A DNA stretch of 64,000 bases from positions 2,976,001 to 3,040,000 of the forward strand of contig NZ_CP040889.1 in NCBI RefSeq assembly GCF_006171285.1. The letters are read 5' to 3'. The notes under the pieces were generated by a model, which was given only the letters and a program-made list of their open reading frames with translations, was not told the DNA's origin and ran no database searches. The DNA comes from Leclercia adecarboxylata (GTDB lineage: Bacteria; Pseudomonadota; Gammaproteobacteria; Enterobacterales; Enterobacteriaceae). The translations under genes and the position numbers were made by a program. Positions 35,489 through 46,064 of this stretch are shown one piece after another (positions within the stretch are counted from its first letter, which is position 1; every line of letters starts with the position of its first letter).

Positions 35489-36832
35489 ATGATTAGAATC
35501 AGAAAAGGACTTGATTTGCCGATTTCCGGCATTCCAGAACAGCAGATTTCTCCCTGCGCGCCGCCCCGCCACGTTGCGATTCTGGGGGATGATTACGTGG
35601 GCATGCGTCCCACTATGCTGGTGCAGGAAGGCGACAGCGTCATCAAGGGGCAGGCGTTATTCGAGGATAAAAAAAATCCTGGGGTCCTCTTTACTGCGCC
35701 CGCCAGCGGGACGGTGGTCGCCATCAATCGTGGCGAGCGCCGGATATTGCAGTCGGTAGTGATCCGGACTGAAGGGGAGGGTGAGCGAGAGTTTACCCGC
35801 CACGAATCTTCGGATCTCGCCACGCTCACCCGCCAGGCCGTACAGTCGCAACTGCTGGAATCGGGGCTGTGGACGGCATTTCGTACCCGCCCCTTCAGCA
35901 AAACCCCGGTGCCCGACACCGTTCCGGCCGCTATCTTTGTCACCGCCATCGACACCAATCCGCTCTGCGCCGACCCGCAGCCCATTATTCTGGCCGAGCG
36001 TCAGGCTTTTGATGCCGGGCTGACCGTGCTTACGCGCCTGACGGAGGGCAAGGTGCATGTCTGCCAGGCGAGCGGCGGCAAACTGGGCGGGCATCCGCAG
36101 GGGCAAGTGACCTTCAACACCTTTGCCGGGCCGCATCCGGCAGGCCTTCCAGGCACTCATATCCATTTCCTGGAGGCGGTCAGCCTGACCAAACAGGTGT
36201 GGCATCTGAACTACCAGGACGCTATCGCCATCGGCAAGCTGTTCACCACCGGCCAGCTTTGCACCGAGCGAGTGATCGCCCTGGGCGGCCCGCAGATGCG
36301 CAATCCGCGTCTGGTGCGCACCTGTATGGGCGCGGACATCAACGAGCTGCTGGTGGACGAAACCCTCGAGGGCGAAAACCGTCATATTTCGGGCTCTGTG
36401 CTGAGCGGCAGGCATGCGGTGGGCACCCAGGCATATCTCGGGCGCTTCCATTTGCAGGTCAGCGTGGTGAAAGAGGGGCGTGAGAAAGAGCTGTTTGGCT
36501 GGGTGATGCCGGGCAAAGAGAAGTTCTCCGTGACCCGCACGACGCTGGGCCATTTCCTGCGCAACAAGCTGTTTAACTTCTCAACGGATACCAACGGTGG
36601 CGAGCGGGCGATGGTGCCTATCGGCAACTACGAGCGGGTAATGCCTCTCGATATTCTGCCGACCATGCTGCTGCGCGATCTGCTGGCGGGTGATACCGAT
36701 AGCGCACAGGCGCTGGGCTGCCTGGAGCTGGATGAAGAAGACCTGGCGCTCTGCACCTACGTTTGCCCCGGAAAATACGAATACGGACCCGTATTGCGCG
36801 AGGTGTTAACCCGCATTGAGCAGGAAGGATAA
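35489..36832 (+). CDS. nqrA: Na+-translocating NADH:quinone reductase subunit A
   Basis: Peripheral cytosolic subunit of the six-subunit sodium-pumping NADH dehydrogenase, thought to help shape the quinone site. Length is 447 residues, and the RnfC-like N-terminus [20 protein letters not shown] is typical. It is the first gene of nqrABCDEF-nqrM, with nqrB following after 3 nt. E. coli K-12 lacks this operon, while Klebsiella and Enterobacter carry it. Confidence 0.95.
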   Translation: MIRIRKGLDLPISGIPEQQISPCAPPRHVAILGDDYVGMRPTMLVQEGDSVIKGQALFEDKKNPGVLFTAPASGTVVAINRGERRILQSVVIRTEGEGEREFTRHESSDLATLTRQAVQSQLLESGLWTAFRTRPFSKTPVPDTVPAAIFVTAIDTNPLCADPQPIILAERQAFDAGLTVLTRLTEGKVHVCQASGGKLGGHPQGQVTFNTFAGPHPAGLPGTHIHFLEAVSLTKQVWHLNYQDAIAIGKLFTTGQLCTERVIALGGPQMRNPRLVRTCMGADINELLVDETLEGENRHISGSVLSGRHAVGTQAYLGRFHLQVSVVKEGREKELFGWVMPGKEKFSVTRTTLGHFLRNKLFNFSTDTNGGERAMVPIGNYERVMPLDILPTMLLRDLLAGDTDSAQALGCLELDEEDLALCTYVCPGKYEYGPVLREVLTRIEQEG

Positions 36833-36835
36833 CTG

Positions 36836-38074
36836 ATGGGCCTGAAACATCTCATTGAAAAAATAGAGCCGCACTTTACCCACGGCGGCAAGCTGGAAAA
36901 GTACTACCCGCTGTTTGAAGCGACGGCGACGCTCCTCTATACGCCAGGGCAGGTCACTAAAGGCGCCGCGCACGTGCGTGATGCCATTGACCTCAAGCGC
37001 ATGATGATCCTCGTCTGGTTCGCCGTGTTCCCGGCAATGTTCTGGGGCATGTACAACGTCGGGCTGCAAACCATTCCGGCGCTGAACCATCTTTATGATG
37101 CCCAGCAGCTGCAGCAGATCATCGCGGGCGACTGGCACTACCGGGTGGCGCAGATGTTGGGCGTCAGCTTTGCCGCGGATGCCGGTTGGATCAGCATGAT
37201 GACGCTGGGGGCAGTCTACTTCCTGCCCATCTACATGACGGTATTTCTGGTCGGTGGCTTCTGGGAAGTGCTGTTCGCCATCGTGCGCAAGCACGAGATC
37301 AACGAAGGCTTCTTTGTTACCTCGATTTTGTTCGCCCTGATTGTGCCGCCGACGTTACCGCTATGGCAGGCGGCGATGGGGATCAGCTTTGGCGTGGTGA
37401 TTGCGAAGGAGATCTTCGGTGGCACCGGGCGCAACTTCCTTAACCCGGCTCTTGCCGGACGCGCGTTCCTGTTCTTTGCTTACCCAGCGCAAATCTCCGG
37501 CGATCTGGTCTGGACGGCCGCAGACGGTTTTTCCGGCGCGACGCCTCTGTCCCAGTGGGCTGCCCGCGGCGGGGAAGCGCTGGTCAATAACGCCACTGGA
37601 CAGCCGGTCAGCTGGTTCGATGCCTTTATCGGCAACATTCCAGGCTCGATAGGTGAAGTCTCCACGCTGATGATCCTGATTGGCGGGGCCATCATTCTGT
37701 TTGGCCGCGTCGCCTCCTGGCGCATCGTGGCGGGCGTCATGCTCGGCATGATCCTTACCGCAACGCTGTTTAACCTGATTGGCTCGGCGACGAATCCCAT
37801 GTTTGCCATGCCGTGGTACTGGCATCTGGTGCTGGGCGGTTTCGCCTTCGGCATGATGTTTATGGCTACCGACCCGGTTTCGGCGTCCTTTACCAATAAA
37901 GGAAAATGGTATTACGGGGCGCTGATTGGCGCGATGTGCGTGCTGATCCGTGTCGTTAACCCGGCCTATCCGGAAGGGATGATGCTGGCGATCCTGTTCG
38001 CCAACCTGTTTGCGCCGCTGTTCGATTACCTGGTGGTGCGTGCCAACATCAAGCGGAGGAAGGCGCGTGGCTGA
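36836..38074 (+). CDS. nqrB: Na+-translocating NADH:quinone reductase subunit B
   Basis: Integral membrane subunit (412 residues, about ten helices) carrying a covalent FMN and riboflavin in the family. The flavinylation motif SGAT is present in [11 protein letters not shown] near residue 235. The conserved [20 protein letters not shown] segment follows the helix-4 region and [15 protein letters not shown] is in the C-terminal half. It overlaps nqrC by eight bases. Confidence 0.96.
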   Translation: MGLKHLIEKIEPHFTHGGKLEKYYPLFEATATLLYTPGQVTKGAAHVRDAIDLKRMMILVWFAVFPAMFWGMYNVGLQTIPALNHLYDAQQLQQIIAGDWHYRVAQMLGVSFAADAGWISMMTLGAVYFLPIYMTVFLVGGFWEVLFAIVRKHEINEGFFVTSILFALIVPPTLPLWQAAMGISFGVVIAKEIFGGTGRNFLNPALAGRAFLFFAYPAQISGDLVWTAADGFSGATPLSQWAARGGEALVNNATGQPVSWFDAFIGNIPGSIGEVSTLMILIGGAIILFGRVASWRIVAGVMLGMILTATLFNLIGSATNPMFAMPWYWHLVLGGFAFGMMFMATDPVSASFTNKGKWYYGALIGAMCVLIRVVNPAYPEGMMLAILFANLFAPLFDYLVVRANIKRRKARG

Positions 38075-38861
38075 GATTAAAAATAATGACAGCATCGGCA
38101 AGACGCTGATGGTGGTGGTGGTGCTTTGCCTGGTCTGCTCCATTGTGGTGGCAGGATCTGCGGTGGGACTTAAGTCCCGTCAGCAAGAGCAACGCGCTCT
38201 CGATAAACAAAGAAACATCCTGGCCGTAGCGGGGCTGATGAACGGTGAAATGAGCGCTGAAGACGTGGCGCAGACCTTTGCCTCACGCATCACGCCGCGT
38301 CTGGTTGATCTCAACACCGGCGAACTGCTCGAGACCGACCCGTCTGGCTATAACCAGGCTCAGGCGCTGAAAGATCCGCAGCGCAGCACCGAACTGGATG
38401 CCAGCCAGGATCCGGCAGGTATCAAACGCCGCAGCAATACGGCGGAGATCTATCTGGTGCGAGATGAACAACAGCGCGTTCAGGAGCTGGTCCTGCCGAT
38501 CTACGGCAACGGCCTGTGGTCGATGATGTATGCCTTTGTGGCTCTGAATACCGATGGCCGCACCGTTAAGGGCATCACCTACTACGATCAGGGCGAAACC
38601 CCGGGGCTGGGCGGTGAAGTGGAAAACCCGGCCTGGCGCGCGCAGTTTATCGGCAAAAAAGTGCTGGATGACAACGGCCAGCCGGCGCTGAAAGTGGTGA
38701 AAGGTGGAGCGCGTCAGGGTGATGAGTACGCTGTCGACGGCCTGTCGGGCGCCACGCTGACCTCAAACGGCGTGCAGCACAGCTTTGATTTCTGGATGGG
38801 CGAGATGGGTTTTGGTCCTTTTCTTAAGAAGGTACGTGAAGGAGAGCTGAACAATGGCTGA
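38067..38861 (+). CDS. nqrC: Na+-translocating NADH:quinone reductase subunit C
   Basis: Subunit with one N-terminal membrane helix ([20 protein letters not shown]) and a periplasmic FMN-binding domain. The flavinylation site is the Thr in [12 protein letters not shown] near the C-terminus. The GTG at 38067 is the start: it has GGAGGAAGG upstream and gives 264 residues, the usual length; the frame is open earlier but that part lies within nqrB. It overlaps nqrD by eight bases. Confidence 0.95.
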   Translation: MAEIKNNDSIGKTLMVVVVLCLVCSIVVAGSAVGLKSRQQEQRALDKQRNILAVAGLMNGEMSAEDVAQTFASRITPRLVDLNTGELLETDPSGYNQAQALKDPQRSTELDASQDPAGIKRRSNTAEIYLVRDEQQRVQELVLPIYGNGLWSMMYAFVALNTDGRTVKGITYYDQGETPGLGGEVENPAWRAQFIGKKVLDDNGQPALKVVKGGARQGDEYAVDGLSGATLTSNGVQHSFDFWMGEMGFGPFLKKVREGELNNG

Positions 38862-39492
38862 TGCGGGCGAACTGAAAGAAGTTAAACGGGTTCTTATCGG
38901 GCCGCTCATCGCCAATAACCCGATTACCCTGCAGGTGCTGGGTGTCTGTTCGGCGCTGGCGGTCACGACAAAACTGGAAACCGCGGTGGTGATGACCCTG
39001 GCGGTGACGCTGGTGACGGCGTTTTCCAGCATGTTTATCTCGATGATCCGCCACCATATCCCGAACAGCGTGCGCATTATCGTGCAGATGGCGATCATCG
39101 CTTCGCTGGTGATCGTGGTGGATCAGCTGCTGCGGGCGTTTGCCTACGAAACCTCAAAACAGCTGTCGGTCTTTGTGGGCCTGATCATCACCAACTGCAT
39201 CGTGATGGGGCGTGCAGAAGCCTATGCGATGAAAATGCCGCCGCTGGCCAGCTTTATGGACGGTATCGGCAACGGTCTTGGCTATGGCGTGATCCTGCTG
39301 ACGGTCGGTTTCTTGCGCGAGCTTATCGGCAGCGGCAAACTGTTTGGTATCACCGTGCTGGACACCGTGCAAAACGGTGGCTGGTATCTGCCAAACGGCT
39401 TGTTCCTGCTGGCGCCCAGCGCGTTCTTCATTATCGGTTTGCTGATCTGGGCGGTGAGAACCTGGCGTCCTGAACAGCAGGAAAAGGAGTAA
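38854..39492 (+). CDS. nqrD: Na+-translocating NADH:quinone reductase subunit D
   Basis: Polytopic inner-membrane subunit of 212 residues with six hydrophobic helices, of the NqrD/RnfE family. The conserved [20 protein letters not shown] opens the membrane domain, and [20 protein letters not shown] contains the Cys that, with NqrE, ligates the intramembrane iron centre. The ATG overlaps the nqrC stop region. Confidence 0.96.
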   Translation: MADAGELKEVKRVLIGPLIANNPITLQVLGVCSALAVTTKLETAVVMTLAVTLVTAFSSMFISMIRHHIPNSVRIIVQMAIIASLVIVVDQLLRAFAYETSKQLSVFVGLIITNCIVMGRAEAYAMKMPPLASFMDGIGNGLGYGVILLTVGFLRELIGSGKLFGITVLDTVQNGGWYLPNGLFLLAPSAFFIIGLLIWAVRTWRPEQQEKE

Positions 39493-39498
39493 CCGACA

Positions 39499-40095
39499 AT
39501 GGCTCATTACATTAGTCTGTTTGTGCGCGCGGTGTTTGTCGAAAACATGGCGCTCGCGTTTTTCCTCGGGATGTGTACCTTCCTCGCGGTGTCGAAAAAG
39601 GTGTCGACGGCCTTTGGCCTGGGCGTTGCCGTTACGGTAGTGCTGGGTCTGGCGGTGCCGATCAATAACCTGGTCTTTAATCTGGTGCTGCGCGACAGCG
39701 CGCTGGTTGAGGGCGTTGATCTGAGCTTCCTCAACTTCATTACCTTCATTGGGGTGATTGCGGCGCTGGTGCAGATCCTCGAGATGATCCTCGATAAGTA
39801 CTTCCCGTCACTGTATACCGCGCTGGGCATCTTCCTGCCGCTGATTGCGGTGAACTGCGCCATCTTCGGTGGCGTGTCGTTCATGGTGCAGCGTGATTAT
39901 AACTTTACCGAGTCGGTGGTGTACGGCTTCGGCTCCGGTATTGGCTGGATGCTGGCTATCGTGGCGATGGCGGGTCTGCGCGAAAAAATGAAGTATGCCA
40001 ACGTGCCGGCCGGGTTGCGCGGCTTAGGGATCACCTTTATCACCACCGGTCTGATGGCGCTGGGCTTTATGTCCTTCTCCGGTGTGCAGCTGTAA
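39499..40095 (+). CDS. nqrE: Na+-translocating NADH:quinone reductase subunit E
   Basis: Six-helix inner-membrane subunit of 198 residues, NqrE/RnfA family, inverted relative to NqrD. It carries conserved [20 protein letters not shown] and [15 protein letters not shown]; the Cys in each segment ligates the shared iron centre. It begins 6 nt after nqrD with AAAAGGAG upstream. Confidence 0.96.
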   Translation: MAHYISLFVRAVFVENMALAFFLGMCTFLAVSKKVSTAFGLGVAVTVVLGLAVPINNLVFNLVLRDSALVEGVDLSFLNFITFIGVIAALVQILEMILDKYFPSLYTALGIFLPLIAVNCAIFGGVSFMVQRDYNFTESVVYGFGSGIGWMLAIVAMAGLREKMKYANVPAGLRGLGITFITTGLMALGFMSFSGVQL

Positions 40096-40106
40096 GGGCA
40101 AATTGT

Positions 40107-41330
40107 ATGGAAATTATTCTTGGCGTGGTGATGTTCACGCTGATCGTGCTGGTGCTCTCGGGGCTGATTCTGGTAGCGCGATCAAAGCTGGTCAATTCCG
40201 GCGATGTGATCATTGAGATTAACGATGAGGCAGACAAGCAGATCCGGACGCCTGCGGGCGACAAACTGCTGAACACGCTCTCTGGCAACGGCATTTTTAT
40301 CTCCTCTGCCTGTGGCGGCGGCGGCTCGTGCGGACAATGCCGGGTCACTGTTAAAGAGGGCGGTGGCGATATCCTGCCGACCGAGCTGTCGCACATCAGC
40401 AAGCGTGAGGCGAAAGAGGGCTGTCGTCTGGCGTGCCAGGTGGCGGTGCGCCAGAACATGAAGATCGAACTGCCGGAGGAGATCTTCGGCGTGAAGAAGT
40501 GGGAGTGCGAGGTTATCTCCAACGATAACAAAGCCACCTTCATTAAAGAGCTGAAACTGCGCGTGCCCGATGGCGAAGATGTGCCGTTCCGTGCGGGCGG
40601 CTACATTCAGATCGAGTGCCCGGAACATACTGTCGCCTATAAAGATTTTGATGTGCCTGAGCAGTACCGCGGCGACTGGGACAGATTCAACCTGTTCCGC
40701 TTTGTCTCTGAGGTCAAAGAGCCGACGCTTCGCGCCTACTCCATGGCTAACTACCCGGAAGAGAAGGGCATCATTATGCTCAACGTGCGTATTGCTACGC
40801 CGCCGCCAGGCGTGCCGGATGCACCACCGGGGATCATGTCTTCCTATATCTGGTCGCTGAAAGCGGGGGATAAAGTCACCATCTCCGGGCCGTTTGGTGA
40901 GTTCTTTGCCAAAGAGACCGACGCCGAAATGGTCTTTATCGGCGGCGGAGCCGGAATGGCGCCGATGCGCTCGCACATTTTCGACCAGCTTAAGCGTCTC
41001 GGCAGCCAGCGTAAAATCAGCTTCTGGTACGGCGCCCGCTCCCTGCGCGAGATGTTCTATCAGGAGGAGTTTGAGCAGCTGGCGCGGGATAACCCGAACT
41101 TTAGCTTCCATATTGCGCTTTCCGATCCGCAGCCGGAAGACAACTGGACCGGCTATACCGGCTTCATTCATAACGTGCTGTATGAAAACTATCTGAAGCA
41201 CCACGCCGCACCGGAAGACTGCGAGTTCTACATGTGTGGTCCGCCAATGATGAACGCAGCAGTCATTAAAATGCTGCAGGATCTGGGCGTGGAAGATGAG
41301 AACATCATGCTGGATGATTTTGGAGGCTGA
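40107..41330 (+). CDS. nqrF: Na+-translocating NADH:quinone reductase subunit F
   Basis: NADH-oxidising subunit of 407 residues. The order is an N-terminal membrane helix, a 2Fe-2S ferredoxin domain with cysteines in [12 protein letters not shown] and GCRLAC, then a ferredoxin-reductase-like FAD domain ([10 protein letters not shown]) and an NADH domain ([14 protein letters not shown]). It passes electrons from NADH via FAD to the cluster and on to the flavins. The stop overlaps the nqrM start. Confidence 0.97.
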   Translation: MEIILGVVMFTLIVLVLSGLILVARSKLVNSGDVIIEINDEADKQIRTPAGDKLLNTLSGNGIFISSACGGGGSCGQCRVTVKEGGGDILPTELSHISKREAKEGCRLACQVAVRQNMKIELPEEIFGVKKWECEVISNDNKATFIKELKLRVPDGEDVPFRAGGYIQIECPEHTVAYKDFDVPEQYRGDWDRFNLFRFVSEVKEPTLRAYSMANYPEEKGIIMLNVRIATPPPGVPDAPPGIMSSYIWSLKAGDKVTISGPFGEFFAKETDAEMVFIGGGAGMAPMRSHIFDQLKRLGSQRKISFWYGARSLREMFYQEEFEQLARDNPNFSFHIALSDPQPEDNWTGYTGFIHNVLYENYLKHHAAPEDCEFYMCGPPMMNAAVIKMLQDLGVEDENIMLDDFGG

Positions 41331-41545
41331 TGATGATGACCTTCGTGCTGACCTTTGTCGTCTTTGTGCTGGTGATCTTCGGCATGTCGCTCGGCTGGCT
41401 GATTAAGCGCAAAAGCATTCAGGGCAGCTGCGGCGGCATCTCTTCCCTGGGGATGGAGAAAGTCTGCGATTGTCCTGAGCCTTGCGACGCGCGCAAAAAG
41501 CGCATGGAGCGAGAGGCACAGCGCCAGCAAAACAGGATCCTCTGA
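41330..41545 (+). CDS. nqrM: Na+-NQR maturation factor NqrM
   Basis: Small membrane protein (up to 71 residues; any of three consecutive ATGs could be used) needed for assembly of the iron centre between NqrD and NqrE. One N-terminal helix is followed by four conserved cysteines at about residues 34, 46, 48 and 52 (SCGG...CDCPEPC). It overlaps the nqrF stop (TGATG). The flavin transferase gene apbE, which often accompanies nqr operons, is not found beside it. Confidence 0.92.
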   Translation: MMMTFVLTFVVFVLVIFGMSLGWLIKRKSIQGSCGGISSLGMEKVCDCPEPCDARKKRMEREAQRQQNRIL

Positions 41546-41551
41546 AATAAA

Positions 41552-41580
41552 CAGGCCGCATACAGCGGCCTGATTTTTTT
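41552..41580 (+). terminator. Terminator of the nqr operon
   Basis: CAGGCCGC-ATACA-GCGGCCTG is followed by ATTTTTTT on the plus strand, ending at the stop codon of the convergent gene. Confidence 0.88.
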
Positions 41581-42424
41581 ACTTCAGCCACTCTCGCGCC
41601 TGAGCGGGAGAATCGACCATCACGCCGTCTGCCCCCAGGGCTTTTGCTTTCTGGTAATCCCCTGCGGAATTGACTCCCAGCAGGATAATGTGTCCATTAC
41701 CCTGAGAGCGGAAACAGTCCATCGCCTCTTTATCCCAGGTCAGGGTTGCCGGAGAAACACCCTCGCCAAGGGTGAACTTTTCCACCACTTCCACCTTGCG
41801 GTTCAGCTCCAGCCCGTACCAGTACGCCTCCATTTTCTTTGCTGGCGTCTGGCACACGTGGTTCAGCGAGATATTTGCCAGCCGGGTACGGGTTTCACTC
41901 CGGGTGACAAAGCGTGAAATTTCAGCTGGCAGAGCATCCAGATAGCGATCTTCCGTTGAGTACACGCGCACGCGTTTCAGGCTATTGGTCTCTTTCAGCA
42001 CGGTAAGCAGCTGTTTGCCCATTTCTGCCGGATCTGCATCAGGGGATTTGATATCAATGTAGAACGGAGTCTCAGGCCAGCGTTCAAGCACGGCTTTCAG
42101 CGTCGGGATCGTGGCGCCAGCGACATTCTCTTTCCATTTCGCGCCTGCATTAAACGTCGCGAGTTCCGCCTGGGTATACCGGGACACTTTTCCCTGCGCC
42201 GTGGTTAACGCACTTAAATCGCTGGGACGATACAGGACAGGCACGCCGTCACGGCTGAGCTGTACGGTAATCCAGATAGCCTGAGCGTGGTTTTCCAGCG
42301 CCAGCGCGATCGCCGGAAGGGTATTCTCTGGTGCGTCTGCGGTTCCACCACGGTGGGCGATAATCTGTGGGTCCGCCCAGGCGTGAGTGGCGATCAGCAG
42401 TGAAGCAATAATCATCTTTTTCAT
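41579..42424 (-). CDS. Secreted glycerophosphodiester phosphodiesterase-like protein, catalytic residues altered
   Basis: A 281-residue protein with a signal peptide (MKKMIIASLLIATHAWA) and a GDPD-type TIM barrel. The first active-site block is kept (AHRGGTADAPENT, H24-R25). The second block is not: aligned with UgpQ, the metal-binding Glu and Asp of the E-x-D motif are W51 and T53, and the second catalytic His-Asp pair is R66-P67. The later metal-ligand Glu of the IEIK block is Asp (YIDIKSPD). The reading frame is intact, so it is a full-length protein that may bind rather than hydrolyse its ligand. It sits between nqrM and dinB. Confidence 0.8.
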   Translation of the reverse strand: MKKMIIASLLIATHAWADPQIIAHRGGTADAPENTLPAIALALENHAQAIWITVQLSRDGVPVLYRPSDLSALTTAQGKVSRYTQAELATFNAGAKWKENVAGATIPTLKAVLERWPETPFYIDIKSPDADPAEMGKQLLTVLKETNSLKRVRVYSTEDRYLDALPAEISRFVTRSETRTRLANISLNHVCQTPAKKMEAYWYGLELNRKVEVVEKFTLGEGVSPATLTWDKEAMDCFRSQGNGHIILLGVNSAGDYQKAKALGADGVMVDSPAQAREWLK

Positions 42425-42553
42425 GAATAATTTTCCATTTAAAATATTTTAATTTTATGAATTTTAACGATTTATTGACGGGATCTTGTACCACGATTTA
42501 GTGACAGAATTGAGACAGTAAAACTGCTGACGCATTTTTTGTACTTTGTTATA

Positions 42554-42569
42554 CTGGATGTAATTACAG
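42554..42569 (+). promoter_or_regulatory. LexA box upstream of dinB
   Basis: CTGGATGTAATTACAG fits the SOS-box frame CTG-N10-CAG, 14 nt before the dinB ATG. It overlaps a likely -10 region, so LexA repression and DNA-damage induction are expected. Confidence 0.85.
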
Positions 42570-42583
42570 GTATGGTGAAGACG

Positions 42584-43642
42584 ATGCGCAAAATCATCCA
42601 TGTCGATATGGACTGTTTTTTTGCTGCGGTGGAGATGCGGGACAACCCGGCGCTGCGGGATATCCCCATTGCCATTGGCGGCAGTCGCGAACGGCGTGGC
42701 GTGATCAGTACAGCTAACTATCCGGCGCGCAAGTTTGGCGTGCGCAGCGCCATGCCAACCGCGATGGCATTAAAACTTTGTCCCCATCTTACCCTCTTGC
42801 CGGGGCGCTTTGATGCCTATAAAGAAGCGTCTCACCATATCCGTGAAATCTTTTCCCGCTACACCTCCCTGATTGAACCCCTGTCGCTGGACGAAGCCTA
42901 TCTGGACGTCACCGACAGCCTGCACTGTCACGGTTCCGCCACGCTGATGGCTCAGGAGATCCGCCAGACGATTTTCAATGAACTGCAGCTCACCGCTTCG
43001 GCGGGCGTCGCGCCGGTAAAATTTCTCGCCAAAATCGCCTCGGACCTCAATAAGCCCGACGGCCAGTATGTGATTACCCCTGACGAGGTTCCGGCGTTTA
43101 TCAAAACGCTGCCGCTCGGCAAGATCCCGGGCGTGGGTAAAGTCTCCGCCTCCCGGCTGGAGAGCATGGGGCTGCGCACCTGCGAAGATGTGCAAAAAAG
43201 CGATCTGGCGATGCTGCTCAAGCGCTTTGGTAAGTTTGGCCGCGTGCTGTGGGAGCGCAGCCAGGGCATTGACGAGCGCAATGTTAACAGCGAGCGGCTG
43301 CGTAAATCGGTTGGTGTGGAACGGACGCTCGCCGAGGATATCCACGAGTGGGAAGCCTGCGAAGCCATCATTGTTGAACAGCTTTATCCTGAACTGGAGC
43401 GGCGGCTTACGAAGGTCAAACCGGATCTGCTGATTGCCCGCCAGGGGGTGAAGCTGAAGTTTAACGACTTTCAGCAAACCACGCAGGAACACGTCTGGCC
43501 GCGTCTCAACAAAGAGGATCTGATTGCGACCGCGAAGAAAACCTGGGAAGAGCGTCGGGCAGGACGCGGGGTTCGGCTGGTGGGGTTACACGTCACGCTG
43601 CTGGATCCGCAGCTGGAACGACAGCTGGTGCTGGGGCTGTAA
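42584..43642 (+). CDS. dinB: DNA polymerase IV (Y-family translesion polymerase)
   Basis: Error-prone translesion polymerase of the SOS response. The catalytic carboxylates lie in [10 protein letters not shown] (D8) and [11 protein letters not shown] (the D-E pair near residue 103). The steric-gate region is [10 protein letters not shown], and a C-terminal clamp-binding tail ends in QLVLGL. Start at 42584 gives 352 residues (E. coli 351); the upstream open frame crosses the LexA box and is not coding. Confidence 0.97.
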   Translation: MRKIIHVDMDCFFAAVEMRDNPALRDIPIAIGGSRERRGVISTANYPARKFGVRSAMPTAMALKLCPHLTLLPGRFDAYKEASHHIREIFSRYTSLIEPLSLDEAYLDVTDSLHCHGSATLMAQEIRQTIFNELQLTASAGVAPVKFLAKIASDLNKPDGQYVITPDEVPAFIKTLPLGKIPGVGKVSASRLESMGLRTCEDVQKSDLAMLLKRFGKFGRVLWERSQGIDERNVNSERLRKSVGVERTLAEDIHEWEACEAIIVEQLYPELERRLTKVKPDLLIARQGVKLKFNDFQQTTQEHVWPRLNKEDLIATAKKTWEERRAGRGVRLVGLHVTLLDPQLERQLVLGL

Positions 43643-43646
43643 AAAA

Positions 43647-43775
43647 GCCCGGTGGCGCTAACGCTTACCGGGCCTACAAACTACTGCCCGGTGGCGCTGA
43701 AGCTTACCGGGCCTACAAAGGGCATTAATCCGTATGGCACTGTCCGTAGGCCCGGCAAACGCAGTGCCGCCGGGC
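43647..43775. repeat. REP/BIME cluster (three units)
   Basis: Two near-identical direct copies (43647-43677 and 43686-43716) share GCCCGGTGGCGCT and AGCTTACCGGGCCTAC-type ends, each able to form an imperfect stem. A third, diverged copy lies inverted at 43746-43775. Such clusters between convergent genes are typical of enterobacterial BIMEs and may stabilise the dinB or pepD mRNA 3' end. Confidence 0.85.
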
Positions 43776-43788
43776 ATCAGACCGCACC

Positions 43789-45246
43789 TTACTTAGCCGG
43801 AATCGCTTTCAGCAGTTCGGTCAGCAGGGTCCAGTAATTTCCCACGCTTTCGATATGAACCTGCTCATCCGGAGAGTGCGGACCGGTAATGGTTGGCCCG
43901 ATGGACACCATGTCCATGTCCGGGTACGGCTTTTTAAACAGACCGCATTCCAGACCTGCGTGAATAATCTGAATGTTCGGCGTGCTGTTGAACAGACGCT
44001 GATAAGTTTCACGCACCAGCGCCATCACCGGAGAGCTTGCATCCGGCTGCCAGCCCGGGTAGCTGCCTTTGGCGACGGTTTTCGCGCCAGACAGTTTGCC
44101 CAGAGATTCCAGCGTGCTCACCACGTAGTCTTTACCGCTGTCGATCAGGGAGCGGATCAGGCAGATGATCTCTGCGCTGTCGTCACCCATGGTCACCACG
44201 CCGACGTTCAGGGAGGTTTCCACCACGCCTTTCGCCACGTCGGAGTTGCGGATCACGCCGTTTGGCGTGGCGTTCAGCAGCTGAACAAAACGATCGCGTG
44301 ACGCTTCAGTCAGCGCCGCTTTATCGCTGGCGATCGCTTCCAGAACCATGGTCAGGTTCTTCTCTTTGGCTTCCAGTTCGTTTTTCAGGATATCCACATA
44401 AACGGAGGAGAGCTTTTTCAGCGCATCGGCTTTGTCTGCGGCAACGGCCAGGGTCGCGAAGGCTTCACGCGGGATAGCGTTACGCAGCGTACCGCCGTTG
44501 AAATCCACCAGACGCAGATCCAGTTCGGCAGCATGACCGGCCAGGAAACGGGCCAGCAGCTTGTTGGCATTGCCCAAACCTAAGTGAATGTCAGCGCCGG
44601 AGTGGCCGCCTTTCAGCCCTTTCAGCGTCAGCTTAAAGGTCTGGAACCCTGCCGGGATCGCTTCACGGGTCAGTGGCAGCGTGGAGATAAAGTCGATACC
44701 GCCCGCGCAACCCATGTAGATTTCGCCTTCCTCTTCGGAATCGGTATTGATCAGGATATCCGCCTGCAGCCAGTTTGCCTGCAGACCAAATGCGCCATCC
44801 ATACCGGCTTCTTCGGTCATGGTCAGCAGCACTTCCAGCGGGCCATGCTCAACGCGGTCGTCGGCCAGCACCGCCAGCGCAGAGGCCATACCGATGCCGT
44901 TATCCGCACCCAGGGTGGTGCCCCGGGCTTTAACCCAGTCGCCATCGATGTACGGCTGAATCGGGTCTTTGGTGAAATCGTGAACGGTGTCGTTGTTCTT
45001 CTGTGGCACCATGTCCAGGTGAGCCTGCAGCACAACAGGTTTACGGTTTTCCATGCCTGCGGTAGCAGGTTTACGGATCAGAATGTTGCCAACCTGGTCG
45101 CGTTCGGCGTGCAGCCCTTTTTCCTTCGCCCAGCCCATAATGTGTTCGGCAAGCTGTTCTTCGTGATAGGACGGATGAGGAATGGAGCAGATTTTGGCAA
45201 AAATATCCCACAGCGGTTGTGGCGATAGTTGAGACAGTTCAGACAC
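43789..45246 (-). CDS. pepD: Aminoacyl-histidine dipeptidase (peptidase D)
   Basis: Zinc M20-family dipeptidase cleaving Xaa-His dipeptides such as carnosine. The metal ligands are in VLQAHLDMVP, LGADNGIGMA, TMTEEAGMDG, INTDSEEEG and the C-terminal HAGLECG. Length is 485 residues, as in E. coli. The start is the GTG at 45246 (VSELSQLSPQPLW) preceded by AAGGAG; the frame remains open 15 codons upstream without family similarity. Confidence 0.95.
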   Translation of the reverse strand: MSELSQLSPQPLWDIFAKICSIPHPSYHEEQLAEHIMGWAKEKGLHAERDQVGNILIRKPATAGMENRKPVVLQAHLDMVPQKNNDTVHDFTKDPIQPYIDGDWVKARGTTLGADNGIGMASALAVLADDRVEHGPLEVLLTMTEEAGMDGAFGLQANWLQADILINTDSEEEGEIYMGCAGGIDFISTLPLTREAIPAGFQTFKLTLKGLKGGHSGADIHLGLGNANKLLARFLAGHAAELDLRLVDFNGGTLRNAIPREAFATLAVAADKADALKKLSSVYVDILKNELEAKEKNLTMVLEAIASDKAALTEASRDRFVQLLNATPNGVIRNSDVAKGVVETSLNVGVVTMGDDSAEIICLIRSLIDSGKDYVVSTLESLGKLSGAKTVAKGSYPGWQPDASSPVMALVRETYQRLFNSTPNIQIIHAGLECGLFKKPYPDMDMVSIGPTITGPHSPDEQVHIESVGNYWTLLTELLKAIPAK

Positions 45247-45506
45247 AGTAAGTCTCCTTGTCGATCTCCTGCAGACAATCTTGCAGGTCACGGGGTTAGC
45301 AGGTTAAGAGTTACCACAAGTCAGACTTGCGAGGTGGGTTTGAGAATACCACTTTCTCTGTCGGCTGGTAGGGGTAAGCAAGTAAAAACTCCCGCTGTAA
45401 CCGCTTAGCACTGGTTTTTAGTGCTTCAGATCTCTATAATCTCGCGCAACCATTTTCCCCCTCGAACACTTTTTAAGCCGTATAAACACAGGCTGGGACA
45501 ATTCAC

Positions 45507-45965
45507 ATGAGCGAAAAATACATCGTCACCTGGGACATGTTGCAGATTCATGCACGTAAACTGGCTGCACGCCTGATGCCATCCGAACAGTGGAAAGGCA
45601 TTATCGCTGTCAGCCGCGGCGGTCTGGTACCAGGGGCGCTGCTGGCACGTGAGCTGGGTATTCGTCATGTCGATACCGTGTGCATCTCCAGCTACGACCA
45701 CGACAACCAGCGTGAGCTGAAAGTGCTGAAACGCGCTGAAGGCGATGGTGAAGGTTTCATCGTGATTGACGATCTGGTTGATACCGGCGGTACGGCAGTC
45801 GCTATCCGCGAAATGTATCCAAAAGCGCATTTCGTTACCATCTTCGCTAAACCGGCCGGTAAGCCGCTGGTTGACGATTATGTCATTGATATCCCGCAGG
45901 ATACCTGGATCGAACAGCCATGGGATATGGGCGTCGTATTCGTCCCACCTATTTCAGGCCGCTAA
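45507..45965 (+). CDS. gpt: Xanthine-guanine phosphoribosyltransferase
   Basis: Purine salvage enzyme forming GMP, XMP and IMP from the bases and PRPP. The PRPP-binding loop is [12 protein letters not shown] and the N-terminal [20 protein letters not shown] matches E. coli Gpt (152 residues, same length). A TATAAT element lies at 45435-45440 upstream. It is divergent from pepD. Confidence 0.97.
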   Translation: MSEKYIVTWDMLQIHARKLAARLMPSEQWKGIIAVSRGGLVPGALLARELGIRHVDTVCISSYDHDNQRELKVLKRAEGDGEGFIVIDDLVDTGGTAVAIREMYPKAHFVTIFAKPAGKPLVDDYVIDIPQDTWIEQPWDMGVVFVPPISGR

Positions 45966-45978
45966 TAAATACATTTTT

Positions 45979-46009
45979 AACGCCCGGTGATGCCGGGCGT
46001 TATTTTTTT
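45979..46009 (+). terminator. Terminator after gpt
   Basis: AACGCCCGG-TGATG-CCGGGCGTT is followed by ATTTTTTT on the plus strand. Confidence 0.88.
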
Positions 46010-46064
46010 CGCCTCTGTCGCGTTACAATGATGCCCTCTGACGTATCTATAGAGGCAGCGCGCA

